Origin: Candidatus Bipolaricaulota bacterium
Lineage (GTDB): Bacteria > Bipolaricaulota > Bipolaricaulia > RBG-16-55-9 > DRXL01
NCBI GenBank assembly: GCA_938091745.1
Contig: CALLJK010000018.1
Coordinates: 1-64,000, forward strand
Direction of reading: 5' to 3'
DNA length: 64,000 nucleotides
Shown here: positions 43,600-56,255 of the stretch, piece after piece
Position numbering within the stretch: position 1 is the first letter of the stretch
How the letters are laid out: every line of letters starts with the position of its first letter
The notes under the pieces: generated by a model
Told to the model about the DNA's origin: nothing
The model's input: the letters and a program-made list of their open reading frames with translations, nothing else
The model's database searches: none
Made by a program: the position numbers and the translations under genes

Positions 43600-43984
43600 T
43601 CTGAATCATGTCGTCTTGATCGGTAATCTCACGGACGATCCCGAACTGCGCTACACCCAGAACGGGATGGCCCGCGCACGGTTTTCTATCGCGGTGAACC
43701 GGCGCTGGCGCGACCGCGACGGCAACCTCCAAGAGGAGACGACGTTTGTGCCTATTGTTGTGTGGGGCCAGCAAGCAGAGAACTGTGTGAATTTTCTGAG
43801 CAAGGGGAGCACAGTCGCTGTCGAGGGGCGCTTGCGCATCGATACATACCAAACGGAAGAAGGGGAGCGGCGCAAGGTCGCCGAGGTTGTCGCCCGTACT
43901 GTGCAGTTCCTTGATCGTCGCGAGGCTGCCCCAGAAGTCAAAGAGATTCCACCAGAAGAAGGAGAGGAAGAGGTCCCGTTCTAA
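43592..43984 (+). CDS. ssb: Single-stranded DNA-binding protein
   Basis: 130 aa OB-fold protein: LNHVVLIGNLTDDPELRYTQNG, FSIAVNRRWRDRDG, FVPIVVWGQQAENC, VAVEGRL. The acidic C-terminal tail ends EEEVPF, the partner-binding tip. Sits between rpsF and rpsR as in most bacteria. Confidence 0.96.
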   Translation: MPSLNHVVLIGNLTDDPELRYTQNGMARARFSIAVNRRWRDRDGNLQEETTFVPIVVWGQQAENCVNFLSKGSTVAVEGRLRIDTYQTEEGERRKVAEVVARTVQFLDRREAAPEVKEIPPEEGEEEVPF

Positions 43985-43990
43985 ATCGCT

Positions 43991-44230
43991 ATGAATAGAA
44001 CGACTACACCGCGGGGTAGGGTGAAGAGCCGCACCGAGTGCAAGTTGTGTGAGCATGATCTTGTGCTCACGTACAAGCAGCCTGAGGAGCTCAAACGCTA
44101 TATGAATAAGCTTGGGAAGATATTGCCCCGTCGCGCTTCGCGCTTGTGTGCCAAGCATCAGCGGCAGTTGGCTCGTGAAGTCAAGCGTGCCCGCAAGCTC
44201 GCCCTCCTCCCGTACGAAGTCGAGCCTTGA
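43991..44230 (+). CDS. rpsR: 30S ribosomal protein S18
   Basis: 79 aa. The middle has PEELKRYMNKLGKILPRRASRLCAKHQRQLAREVKRARKLALLPY, the S18 core. CKLCEH and LCAKH supply the cysteines of a zinc-binding (C+) form. Last gene of the unit; no rplI follows. Confidence 0.93.
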   Translation: MNRTTTPRGRVKSRTECKLCEHDLVLTYKQPEELKRYMNKLGKILPRRASRLCAKHQRQLAREVKRARKLALLPYEVEP

Positions 44231-44255
44231 CGCGAGCTCGCCGGCTCGGTTTAAT
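44227..44255 (+). promoter_or_regulatory. Possible promoter of the GTPase gene
   Basis: TTGACG (44227-44232) overlapping the rpsR stop, 17 bp, TTTAAT (44250-44255), 17 nt before the ATG. Confidence 0.4.
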
Positions 44256-44272
44256 AGTCCTGGTGGTCTACG

Positions 44273-45265
44273 ATGCCGGCGAATCTGCCTCCAGAGTATA
44301 TCGAAGCCGAGCTGCGTTTCCGCGCGGCCAAAAGCCCCGAAGAGAAATTAGCGATCCTTCGGGAGCTCATGGCCCTTGTGCCCAAGCATAAGGGCACCGA
44401 AAAACTGCGCGTCGAGCTCAAGCGCAAGTGGACTAAACTCCAAGAAGAGATCCAGCAGCAACAAAAGAAACAGAAGGGCTCGCGGGGGCTCGCCTACGAC
44501 CACATCGAGCGTGAGGGAGCAGGCCAGATCACGCTCGTTGGGCTGCCCAACTGCGGAAAATCTTCGCTCCTTGCAGCGGTCACCAACGCCAAGCCCGACA
44601 TTGCTGAGTATCCGTTTTCGACGTTCCGCCCCACCGTGGGCATGATGCCCTTCGAAGACGTCCAGCTACAATTGATCGATCTCCCTCCCTTGTCGGAATT
44701 CACCGAGCCGTGGGTCTACAGTCTTATCAGACAATGCGATCTTGTTGCGCTCTTGCTCGATCTTTCATCGGAGACCCCGGGGGATGATCTCTTCGCGGCG
44801 CTGGGCTGGCTCGAAAAAGCACGCATTCGCTTAGTGTCCCATCAATCGCGGGAGCTTGAGGGCCCCGGCACGGTCAAACGTGCGCTCATCGTCGGGACGA
44901 AGAGCGATCTCCCCAATGCTGCGCAACATCTCCAAGAACTGTGCTCCCTGGTTGATTCGCAGTTTCGTGTTATCGCTGTCTCCACTCTGTCTGCAGAGGG
45001 GCTAGGAGATTTAGGTCGGGCGCTCTTTGAAGGGCTCAACGTCGTGCGCGTGTATACGAAAAAGCCTGGTCAGCCCATCAAGAAAGATCTGCCGTATGTC
45101 CTGCCCGCGGGCAGCACCGTGACCGATGTCGCTCGCGCTATCCATAAAGATTTAGCGCAAAGCTTCGCCTACGCGCGGGTATGGGGGTCGTCGGAGTTTC
45201 CCGGGCAGCGCGTCGAGCGAAACTATATCGTCCATGACGGCGATCTGCTTGAGTTCCATGAGTGA
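44273..45265 (+). CDS. DRG/OBG-type GTPase with C-terminal TGS domain
   Basis: 330 aa. N-terminal helical region (about 1-75) rich in Lys/Gln, then the G domain: G1 LVGLPNCGKSSLL, G2 region PFSTFRPTVG, G3 LIDLPPL, G4 GTKSDL. A TGS domain closes the protein (about 255-330: VRVYTKKPGQPIKKDLPYVLPAGSTVTDVARAIHKDL, IVHDGDLLEFHE). G3 has Leu-Pro-Pro rather than the usual DxPG. The order and TGS domain resemble the DRG family better known from archaea and eukaryotes; a ribosome-linked role fits its position after ribosomal genes. Confidence 0.85.
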   Translation: MPANLPPEYIEAELRFRAAKSPEEKLAILRELMALVPKHKGTEKLRVELKRKWTKLQEEIQQQQKKQKGSRGLAYDHIEREGAGQITLVGLPNCGKSSLLAAVTNAKPDIAEYPFSTFRPTVGMMPFEDVQLQLIDLPPLSEFTEPWVYSLIRQCDLVALLLDLSSETPGDDLFAALGWLEKARIRLVSHQSRELEGPGTVKRALIVGTKSDLPNAAQHLQELCSLVDSQFRVIAVSTLSAEGLGDLGRALFEGLNVVRVYTKKPGQPIKKDLPYVLPAGSTVTDVARAIHKDLAQSFAYARVWGSSEFPGQRVERNYIVHDGDLLEFHE

Positions 45266-46847
<1,582 letters not shown>

Positions 46848-46851
<4 letters not shown>

Positions 46852-49800
46852 GCCCATTTGTGCATCTACACGCGCACTCCGAGTACAGCCTGCTCGATGC
46901 GATGTGTCGCACTGAGCAATTAGTGCAGAAGTGCGTGGAGCAGAAGATGCCCGCGCTGGCGCTCACCGATCACGGCAATCTCTGCGGGGCCATCGAATTT
47001 TATAGAAGCGCTATAGAACACGGAATCAAGCCCATCATCGGGTGCGAGCTCTACGTCGCGCCCAAGAGCCGTCACACCAAGTCTAAAGAAGACGGGGCAA
47101 AGTACTTTCACTTGACTGTGTTGGCCCGCAACGAGATGGGCTATCGCAACTTAGTGAAGCTGACAAGCTTGGGATATCTCGAGGGTTTTTACTATAAGCC
47201 CCGGATTGACAAGGAATTGCTGCAGCGCTACAGCCACGGGCTGATTATTCTTTCAGGATGTCGCAGCAGCGAGATCTGTCGCTTATTGGGTCAGAATAAA
47301 TTCGAGAGCGCTCTTGCAGTAGCCCAAGAACTTCGTGCTCTCGTTGGCCCGGAGAATTTCTATATTGAGCTACAGCATCACGGCCTGCCCGAAGACAGCG
47401 CGAGAAACGAACAATTAGTCGAGATCGCGCGGCGTCTGAACGCTCCCATCGTCGCGACCAACGACGTGCACTATCTCTCGCGTGAGGACCGTGAAGCCCA
47501 CGACGTCTTATTGAATATTCAAGGCGAGAAAACCCTCGCCGACGAGGATCGCCGCTCTTACGAAGGCGAAGAGTATTACTTCAAGAGCTATGACGAGCTT
47601 GCTCCGCTCTTTGAGCGCTGGCCCGAAGCGTTAGAGAATACCGTGCGCATCGCGGAGCAGTGCGATCTGAAATTAGATTTTTCTCAAGCGCATCTGCCTA
47701 CGTTTGCCCTGCCCCCTGGCTATAGCAATGCCAACGAATATCTGCGGGCGCTCGCTTATGAAGGCGCACAAGCTCGCTTCGGCACGCTCTCTCCAGAGAT
47801 CAAAGACCGTCTCGAATACGAACTCTCCGTGATCGCCCAGATGGGATACTCTGGGTACTTTTTGATCGTCTGGGACTTCGTGCGGTTCGCGAAGAGTCAG
47901 AATATCCCGGTAGGTCCGGGGCGCGGCTCGGCCGCCGGCAGCTTAGTTTGCTATTGTCTTGGTATCACCGATGTGGATCCCCTCAAGTATGGCCTGATCT
48001 TCGAGCGCTTTTTGAACCCATCGCGCGTCAGCCTCCCCGATATCGATATCGATTTCTGCATGCGCCGCCGCGATGAGGTCATCCGCTACGTCGAAGAGAA
48101 GTACGGGCGCGAACGCGTTGCCCAGATCGCAACGTTCGACAAGATGAAGGCTCGCAGCGTCGTCCGAGATGTCGCGCGCGTGCTCGGGTTCTCATATAGC
48201 GATGCGGACAAGATAGCAAAACTCATTCCCTTCGGAGCGACGCTCGATGAAGCCCTTGAAGGCGTCAGGGAGTTGCGCCGCCGCTACGAGACCGATCCGC
48301 AAGTCCAGAAGCTCATCAATGTCGCACGCAAGCTTGAGGGACTTGCACGCAACGCTGCAACCCACGCCGCTGGAGTCGTCATCACGCCGGGCGATGTGAC
48401 CGACTTTGCCCCGTTGTTGCGTATCAGCGATGGCTCCATACGCACCCAGTACAATATGAAAGATTTAGAGACTATCGGGCTGCTCAAGATCGATTTTCTG
48501 GGGCTGCGCAACTTAACGGCTATTGATGATACGCTCCAAGCGATCAAGAAGCTCACCGGCGAGGAGCTCGACTTGCAGAAGATCCCTTTAGACGATCCTG
48601 AGGTCTACGCCATGTTGCGCCAAGGGCGCACGACAGGGGTCTTTCAGCTCGAAGGGGCAGGGATTACCGCGTTGCTCACGCGCTTAGAGCCTACAGAGTT
48701 TCGCGATCTCATCGCGATCTTGGCGCTCTATCGTCCGGGGCCTCTCGAGAGCGGCATGGCCAACGACTATATCGAGCGCAAACACAAGCGTCAGCCTGTG
48801 ACCTACCCACACCCTGATCTGGAAGAGGTGCTCAAAGAGACCTACGGGCTACCCATCTATCAAGATCAGCTCTTGCTGATGGCGCGCAGGCTCGCAGGGT
48901 TCACCCTCGCTGAAGCTGATATTTTGCGTGTCGCCGTAGGCAAGAAGAAAAAAGACGTTATGGAGAGGATGCGCGCGCGCTTCGTCGAAGGGTGCGTCCA
49001 GAACGGTATTGACCGCGCTAAAGCTGAAGAACTCTTCGCAGATATTGAGAAATTCGCGCGCTATGGTTTCGTCAAGGCCCACTCGACAGCTTATGCGCTC
49101 ATCTCCTATTGGACGGCGTATCTCAAGGCGAAGTACCCTGTACCCTACATGGCGGCGTTGCTGACGAGCGTTGCTGGCAACACTGAAAAGATCGCTGAAT
49201 ATATCCAAGAGTGCCGTGAGCTGGGCATCACGGTGCTGCCTCCGGATATCAACGAGAGCGATGCGGACTTCACACCCTTGCCCAACAATCACATTCGCTT
49301 TGGGCTTGGGGCGATCAAGAACGTTGGGAGCGCAACGGTCCAAGCTATTTTAGCGGCGCGGCAACGCGGCGGGCCATTCCGGAATTTCGCGGATTTCTGC
49401 CGTCGCGTCGCCAGCGATGCCCTCAATCGTGAAGTCTTAGAGAGCTTCATAAAGTGCGGGGCGTTCGATCGCTTCGGCACGCGCAAGGGATTGCTCTCTC
49501 AGGTCGAAGCAGGCCTCGCCCTTGCGGCTCAAGCCCATCAAGAGCGCAAGAGCGGCCAGAAGTCGTTCTTCGCCGACGAGCTGACAGCATCCTCCCTAAA
49601 ATCCCCTCACGGGGAATTCGCCAAATCTGAACTCTTGCGCTTTGAAAAAGAGCTCTTGGGTCTCTATGTGAGCGGGCATCCGTTAGATCACATAGAGGAT
49701 CGGCTCGCACTCATGCGCACGTGCACTATTCAACAGCTCAAAGACCAAGCCGACGGCAAAGAACTCTCTCTCGGCGGGCGCATCGACTCTGTACGTGTGA

Positions 49801-50273
49801 TCACAGCGAATAATGGCAAGCGCATGGCCTTCGTGCGCCTCGAAGATCTCTCCGGGCAGGTTGAAGTCACGCTCTTCTCCGACGTCTATGAGCAAGCCAA
49901 GCGATTCCTGGAAGAAGATCAGATTGTATGGGTGCGTGGGCACGCGGAAAGACGGACAGAGCGCGCCAACGGCATACAATTTATCGCTGAAGAGCTTCTG
50001 TCTCTTGAGGAAGCGGAGCGCTCTGTGCAGCTCTATCTAAATATTGATCCTGAGGACGTCACTGAGCCGTTTGTACAAAAACTGAAAGAGATCTTTGAAA
50101 CCTCGCCAGGGGCTTCATCGGTCTATGTGCGCCTGACAGGGGATGAATCCGTCACGGTGCACCTGGGGGTGAAGGTCGGGTTGACAAAAACTCTCTTAAA
50201 GCAACTCGAAGCGCTCCTGGGTGACCCCATGAGAATTCAGCGCGTCACGCGCAAGGGAGGCCGATGGCCATGA
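46848..50273 (+). CDS. dnaE: DNA polymerase III subunit alpha
   Basis: 1141 aa replicative polymerase. PHP domain at the N terminus (FVHLHAHSEYSLLDAMC, LTDHGNLCGAIEFY). Catalytic aspartates in VSLPDIDIDFCMRRR (about 397-411), GPGRGSAAGSLV upstream, and FVKAHSTAYALISYWTAYLKAKYP after the fingers. A C-terminal OB domain (LGGRIDSVRVI, VTLFSDVYE) is present. A small palindrome CCCCTCACGGGG (49603-49614) lies in the linker before it but does not look like a family A or B element. Coupled to ftsB and to yvcK. Confidence 0.97.
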
Positions 50274-51604
50274 CCAAGACGACAAGCCGTCTGGTGCACT
50301 GGCTCCATCCGGGGATCGGAGTAAAGCGCTGGCTGGCACTCGTTATCTTTTCGTTAGCGCTCTTTATCTTGGGGCTTTTTGTGTTGGTAGGGCAGGACCT
50401 TGTGCGCGCCGTATATAACGTTGTGGCTCCTTCAGCGCTCTCGACGGTGCTGCTTGGGTTGGGGCTCGTCAGTCTTGGTATAGGGGGTGTGGTTCTCGGG
50501 GTGCATCGGGTGAGTCGTTCAATAGTGCGAGCGATTGCCGCATCCGCTGAGGGGCGCGTAGGTGAGATGCTCTTTTCAAAGAGCATCTTGCGCCATGGGC
50601 CACGGATTGTCGCCATCGGCGGAGGGACGGGGTTATCTTCGCTCTTGCGCGGGCTCAAACAGCTCACCGCAAACATCACCGCTGTTGTTACGGTGATGGA
50701 CAGCGGGGGGAGTTCCGGGAAGCTCCGTCAAGAACTGAATATCTTGCCCCCTGGAGATATCCGGAACTGTCTCATCGCTCTGGCTGAGGACGAGTCGCGG
50801 ATCTCGCAGCTTTTCAATCATCGCTTTCAAGGAGGGACTCTCCAAGGGCATTCATTAGGGAATTTAGTCATCGTGGGATTACAAGAGATGACAGGGGGGT
50901 TCGATCGCGCTATCGAAGAGATGAGCACGTTGCTCAACACGCGCGGAAAAGTCCTGCCGGCAACGCTTGCCAACGCTCACCTTATCGCAGAACTTCACGA
51001 TGGGCGCATTGTTCCAGAGGAGAGTGAGATTCCCAAAGCAGGCGGGCCAATTCGAAAAATATGGCTCTCACCAGGGAACGTGCTCGCCTATCCCAAAGTC
51101 TTGGAAGAGATCAGTCGAGCTGATCTCATTATCTTAGGGCCAGGAAGCTTATTTACGAGCATCATCCCCAACTTACTCGTCTCCGGGATCCGCGATGCTC
51201 TCGAGCGTTCCCCGGCAAAGAAATTCTATATTATGAATCTCATGACTCAGCCTGGCGAGACCGATAACTTTACAGCACGTGATCATTTGAGAGTTCTCAG
51301 CGATTATCTCGATGTCCGTGTCCTTGATGTCGTGGTGCTGAATAAACAGCCGATACCTCAAGAACTCTTAGCCCAATACGCGCAGGAGGGCGCTGTCCCT
51401 GTGATTGATGACCTCCGTGAGCCCAATGAATGGGGCATTCAGATCGTTCGCGCTGATCTGTTAGATATTGTGCCGCTGCCGCGCTGGCCTTCGGTCACTC
51501 AAGCTCCAACGGTCAAGCATAACCCGAAGGAACTGGCTCGCGTGATCGCGGGGAGTGCCCCGGAGATCTTTAAGAGAGCGCTGTGGAGAGGAGGAGAGCT
51601 ATGA
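50264..51604 (+). CDS. yvcK: YvcK/CofD-like UDP-GlcNAc-binding protein with N-terminal membrane segments
   Basis: 446 aa. The core from about residue 110 has IVAIGGGTGLSSLLRGLKQLTANITAVVTVMDSGGSSGKLR, PPGDIRNCLIAL and LGPGSLFTSIIPNLLV, the YvcK (gluconeogenesis factor) signature. Unlike the classic cytoplasmic form, it is preceded by two hydrophobic helices (about 25-48 and 60-80), so it is probably membrane-anchored. It overlaps dnaE by 10 nt and the aminotransferase gene by 4 nt. Confidence 0.9.
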   Translation: MAMTKTTSRLVHWLHPGIGVKRWLALVIFSLALFILGLFVLVGQDLVRAVYNVVAPSALSTVLLGLGLVSLGIGGVVLGVHRVSRSIVRAIAASAEGRVGEMLFSKSILRHGPRIVAIGGGTGLSSLLRGLKQLTANITAVVTVMDSGGSSGKLRQELNILPPGDIRNCLIALAEDESRISQLFNHRFQGGTLQGHSLGNLVIVGLQEMTGGFDRAIEEMSTLLNTRGKVLPATLANAHLIAELHDGRIVPEESEIPKAGGPIRKIWLSPGNVLAYPKVLEEISRADLIILGPGSLFTSIIPNLLVSGIRDALERSPAKKFYIMNLMTQPGETDNFTARDHLRVLSDYLDVRVLDVVVLNKQPIPQELLAQYAQEGAVPVIDDLREPNEWGIQIVRADLLDIVPLPRWPSVTQAPTVKHNPKELARVIAGSAPEIFKRALWRGGEL

Positions 51605-52764
51605 GACGCTATCGCTTGCGTATCCCTGGGCCTATCGATCTGGAGCCTGAGGTCTTAGCGTATATGAGCGCACCGCTCATCGCTCACTACGGGCAGGAAT
51701 GGGTCGAGCTCTATACAGAGACTATAACGCTGTTGAAGCGCGTGTGGCAAACTCACGAAGCCGATGTCTTTCTCATGCCGGGGCCAGGGAGCGTCGGCAT
51801 GGAAGCGGCTATCGCGAGCATCTCTGGGGATACCCATAAGCTCCTTGTGCTCACTAATGGCTTCTTTGGGGATCGCTGGGTCACAGTAGCACGGATCTAT
51901 TCGTCACGGGTGATCGTGCTTGAGAGCACGTGGGGGCGCGCCTGTGATGCTGACGCTGTCGAGCAGACCCTGAAACGCGACAGAGATATCAAAGCTGTCA
52001 TTATGGTGCACGGGGAGACGTCCACCGGCGTGCTCAATCCCCTGAAAGAAATCGGCGAAGTCTGTGATCGCTATGGGGCGGTTTTAGTGGTCGATATGGT
52101 CGCGACGCTTGGGGGCACGGAGATCGCTTTTGACGCTTGGCATATTGGGATTGGGGTGAGTGCAACGCAGAAGTGCTTAGAGTGTCCCCCGGGGTTAGCG
52201 CCAATCGCGGTGAGCCCGCGCGCGTGGGAGTTGATCGAGCGCAGCAAGGGCCCAGGCTGGTATATTAATCTCCGCACATGGCAGCACTTTGCACGCGAGT
52301 GGGGCGATTGGCATCCCCATCCGGTCACGATGCCCACAGGGCTGACCCAAGCCCTGCGCTTCAGCCTCAGAAATATCTTAGACGAAGGACTCCCACAACG
52401 CTGGGCACGGCACACAACCATAGCGCTTCTGTTAAGAAACGCCCTAAAAAATCTGGGATTTGAGCTCTTCGTCCCCGATGACCGCGAAGCGATGAACACG
52501 GTGACGGCTGCCAAGGGTCATGCGCGGCTGCCCGCGGCTGCACTGATCCGCGCCCTCAAGGAGAAGTATCACATACTCATTGGGGGTGGGTTAGAGAAGC
52601 TTTCCGGTCAGATCTTTCGCATCGGGCACATGGGGCCGACGGCAACTCGTGACGCTATCGTGCCCACGCTTCTCGCGATTGAAGACGTCTTGCGTTCTGT
52701 GGGAGTAGCTGTCGAGCCCGGGCAAAGCCTGCGGGCTCTCGCGCCCGTCATGGGACCTGAATGA
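51601..52764 (+). CDS. Class V aminotransferase (serine-glyoxylate/alanine-glyoxylate type)
   Basis: 387 aa PLP enzyme. The start at 51601 follows GAGGAGGAG and forms ATGA with the yvcK stop. PGPGSVGMEAAIASI, VHGETSTGVLNPL, VVDMVATLGG and the Schiff-base Lys in GVSATQKCLECPPGLA (about 185) are characteristic of the SgaA/AGT group of fold-type I enzymes. Probably transfers an amino group to glyoxylate or a related keto acid; donor not determinable. The 3' end overlaps the convergent CARDB gene by 17 nt. Confidence 0.9.
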   Translation: MRRYRLRIPGPIDLEPEVLAYMSAPLIAHYGQEWVELYTETITLLKRVWQTHEADVFLMPGPGSVGMEAAIASISGDTHKLLVLTNGFFGDRWVTVARIYSSRVIVLESTWGRACDADAVEQTLKRDRDIKAVIMVHGETSTGVLNPLKEIGEVCDRYGAVLVVDMVATLGGTEIAFDAWHIGIGVSATQKCLECPPGLAPIAVSPRAWELIERSKGPGWYINLRTWQHFAREWGDWHPHPVTMPTGLTQALRFSLRNILDEGLPQRWARHTTIALLLRNALKNLGFELFVPDDREAMNTVTAAKGHARLPAAALIRALKEKYHILIGGGLEKLSGQIFRIGHMGPTATRDAIVPTLLAIEDVLRSVGVAVEPGQSLRALAPVMGPE

Positions 52765-53806
52765 TCGTCTCCTTGAGATTGTTATTCTCGTCGCACTCGG
52801 GGACTTGGTTCTTGCTATCAACAATGACAGTTAGAATGTAGCTCCCCGCGGTGATTATCTGGGTGATGCTGACTTGTGTGCCCGCTCCCGGGGCCAACGT
52901 CGCTGTAGTGACCTCAGCAATGACCTGCCCATTGAGGAGAAACGCCGTCGTCGTCGGTGTGGGGACTGTAGCAGTGCCAATGTTCTCTACGTATACGCGT
53001 GGCTTGAGCAGCCACGTATAGGGGGAGATCTGAGAGAGCTCGGCATAGAGATGGCGGATAGTCAGATCGGGGCAGCCACCGGGAGTAGCTGCGATCACAT
53101 AGACTGCCCGGGCGATGGCACGCGCGGCGCGGCAGCGCACTTTCACGATAGTCGGGTCAGCGCTGAACGTCGGCAAGAGCTGAGCTTCTTCGATCTCCCA
53201 GCGTGCGAAGCGATAGCTCTTCTCCTCAAAAGAGACTTGGGAGCTAGCTTGCAGTAAGACGTCTGTTAAGGTGTCAAAAGCGCGCACAAACGGGGTAGCG
53301 CCCCCGCCATCGCCCAAGAGATCGAGCGGGCGCACATCGATGAACGTTCCAGAAAGATACTGCCCTAAGCTGTCCTGGGCATCTACAGCGATGGCGCACA
53401 GCTCCGCAGGCTGAGAGCGATAGACTGCCTGGACGCGCGCGTTCGCAACAAAGGGCAGCTGTCCCGCGCGCAAGCGCAGCTGTTGCGGCGCTTTCGAATA
53501 TGGCTCACCGTTGAAATCCCACCGATCAAAGTAATGCAGAGCTTGTTGAACACCGCAGTTGTCGAGCTGTCTATAAAGAGCTTGGAGCGTGACTGCTTCT
53601 CCCAGCGGGACGGAGATCGTCACAGGGCGGCCGGAGTAGACTCGTCCGTTGATTAATATCGCGGCGTTCTCGCAGGTCGCGCTGACTTCGAGTTCGAGAG
53701 TTCTGCTCTGAGCCGGAGCTAAGAGCGTCGGTCCGATGGAGAGTATGAACGCGAGAACAAGCAGGCCCCATCTGGTCAGTTGGCTTCCCCTTGTGGGGTT
53801 GCGCAT
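52748..53806 (-). CDS. Secreted CARDB-domain protein
   Basis: 352 aa with a signal peptide (cleavage near PAQS, about 34). The first part (about 40-130) is a beta-rich unit with ILINGRVYSGRPVTISVPLGE, followed by a central unit (130-235). The C terminus (about 243-352, DLTIRHLYAELSQ ... VPECDENNNLKETI) is a clear CARDB/CHU_C-type Ig-like domain. Probably extracellular and non-enzymatic. Its Shine-Dalgarno GGGGGG lies 6 nt before the ATG. Confidence 0.8.
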   Translation of the reverse strand: MRNPTRGSQLTRWGLLVLAFILSIGPTLLAPAQSRTLELEVSATCENAAILINGRVYSGRPVTISVPLGEAVTLQALYRQLDNCGVQQALHYFDRWDFNGEPYSKAPQQLRLRAGQLPFVANARVQAVYRSQPAELCAIAVDAQDSLGQYLSGTFIDVRPLDLLGDGGGATPFVRAFDTLTDVLLQASSQVSFEEKSYRFARWEIEEAQLLPTFSADPTIVKVRCRAARAIARAVYVIAATPGGCPDLTIRHLYAELSQISPYTWLLKPRVYVENIGTATVPTPTTTAFLLNGQVIAEVTTATLAPGAGTQVSITQIITAGSYILTVIVDSKNQVPECDENNNLKETIIQVP

Positions 53807-53831
53807 AGAGATCCCCCCTTCACGTAACTTT

Positions 53832-53837
53832 ATTATA
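53832..53837 (-). promoter_or_regulatory. -10 box of the CARDB gene
   Basis: TATAAT on the minus strand, 25 nt before the ATG at 53806, with a Shine-Dalgarno site in the leader. Overlaps the end region of the archease gene. Confidence 0.45.
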
Positions 53838-53839
53838 GC

Positions 53840-54277
53840 TCAAATATCTAATACGCACTCGACTTGGACTTTATCAGGGTGTTGGAGCACACGGAGATTA
53901 TTGTACGTTACGGCTTTGACGTCTATGCGTGGATCATGCCGCGCGCGATCTAAGGGTTCGCCCGCGATCTTGCCCTGCAAGGTGAAGCCTTGCCCTTGAG
54001 GGGTGACAGCCACGCGGAATTCCGAGAAGACGCACCCCGTGCGGTCACGCTCTAAGATCAATCTGTTGAGCCAGTCCGCTAACAGTAACTCCAGGGACTC
54101 AGCACTCAACTCGACCGTGATCGTCCTGTGCGGGCGCACCGTTTTTATATTGACCATTAAGGCGAAAAGCGCGCGGGCTGCTTCGGCAAAGGCTTCCGAG
54201 ACCGTCCCGCCCCAGGCACGAATTCCCACTTCTGCTGTCACGTCAAAATACTCAAAGGGCATAGCTTCAGCCCTCAT
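53840..54277 (-). CDS. Archease
   Basis: 145 aa from the ATG at 54277, which overlaps the thpR stop as ATGA; a later ATG at 54262 (MPFEYFDVTAEVGI) is equally likely. The sequence FEYFDVTAEVGIRAWGGTVSEAFAEAARALFALM, the mid-part LLLADWLNRLILERD and the close ...DPRIDVKAVTYNNLRV with VECVLDI follow the archease family closely, including the Asp residues that bind calcium. Archease activates RtcB-type tRNA ligases in RNA repair and splicing; RtcB itself is not in the window. Confidence 0.92.
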   Translation of the reverse strand: MRAEAMPFEYFDVTAEVGIRAWGGTVSEAFAEAARALFALMVNIKTVRPHRTITVELSAESLELLLADWLNRLILERDRTGCVFSEFRVAVTPQGQGFTLQGKIAGEPLDRARHDPRIDVKAVTYNNLRVLQHPDKVQVECVLDI

Positions 54278-54808
54278 CCTAACTCCCACGTTGCCACTGG
54301 GGTATAGATAGCTCCACTTGGCGATAATTGACTCTCCATAAGCGTCAGATGCGTGATCGGGGCGTGACAGGCAAACTGCCCAATCTGTGAGAAGATCTGG
54401 ACGAGCTGCCCTGCCCGCCTCGGGCGCTCATCCTTGACACGCCCTACCGTCACGTGCGGCGTGAAGCGTTGTTCCGCTTCAAAGCCCATCTTTATCAGTT
54501 CACGTTCGAGGCGTTCTTGGAGCGAGAGAATTGCTTGGGGAGCTTGACTTGTACCGATCCAAAGCACCCGCGGCCGCTGCACCGTGGGAAACGCGCCCAC
54601 CGTGTCGAACACGAGCTCGAACCTCTGAGCTGATGCGGCAACTTGTGCTCCTAGAATTTTCAAGGCATCGAGGGCAGTCGGTGCGACCTCACCGAGAAAT
54701 TTGAGAGTGACGTGGAAATTCTTCGGATGTACCCACGTTACGCGGGCGTCTAGCGATCTGAACCGCTGGGCGATCGTGTTCAGCTCCGCTTGGACAGCCT
54801 CGGGCAAC

Positions 54809-54831
<23 letters not shown>
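54274..54831 (-). CDS. thpR: RNA 2',3'-cyclic phosphodiesterase (ThpR/LigT)
   Basis: 185 aa 2H phosphoesterase. Two HxTx motifs: FHVTLKFLGE (about 43) and FTPHVTVGRVKD (about 128). Hydrolyses 2',3'-cyclic phosphate ends of RNA. The 5' end overlaps pyrI by 23 nt and the 3' end overlaps archease, so it is embedded in one transcript running from rtcA or pyrB. Confidence 0.93.
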
Positions 54832-56248
<1,417 letters not shown>

Positions 56249-56255
56249 ATCCGTT

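Noticed and set aside
49594-49625. A further repeat insertion in dnaE
   Set aside because: Only a short CCCCTCACGGGG palindrome; the typical ends GACCTAACC or CCCTCACCCC are absent.
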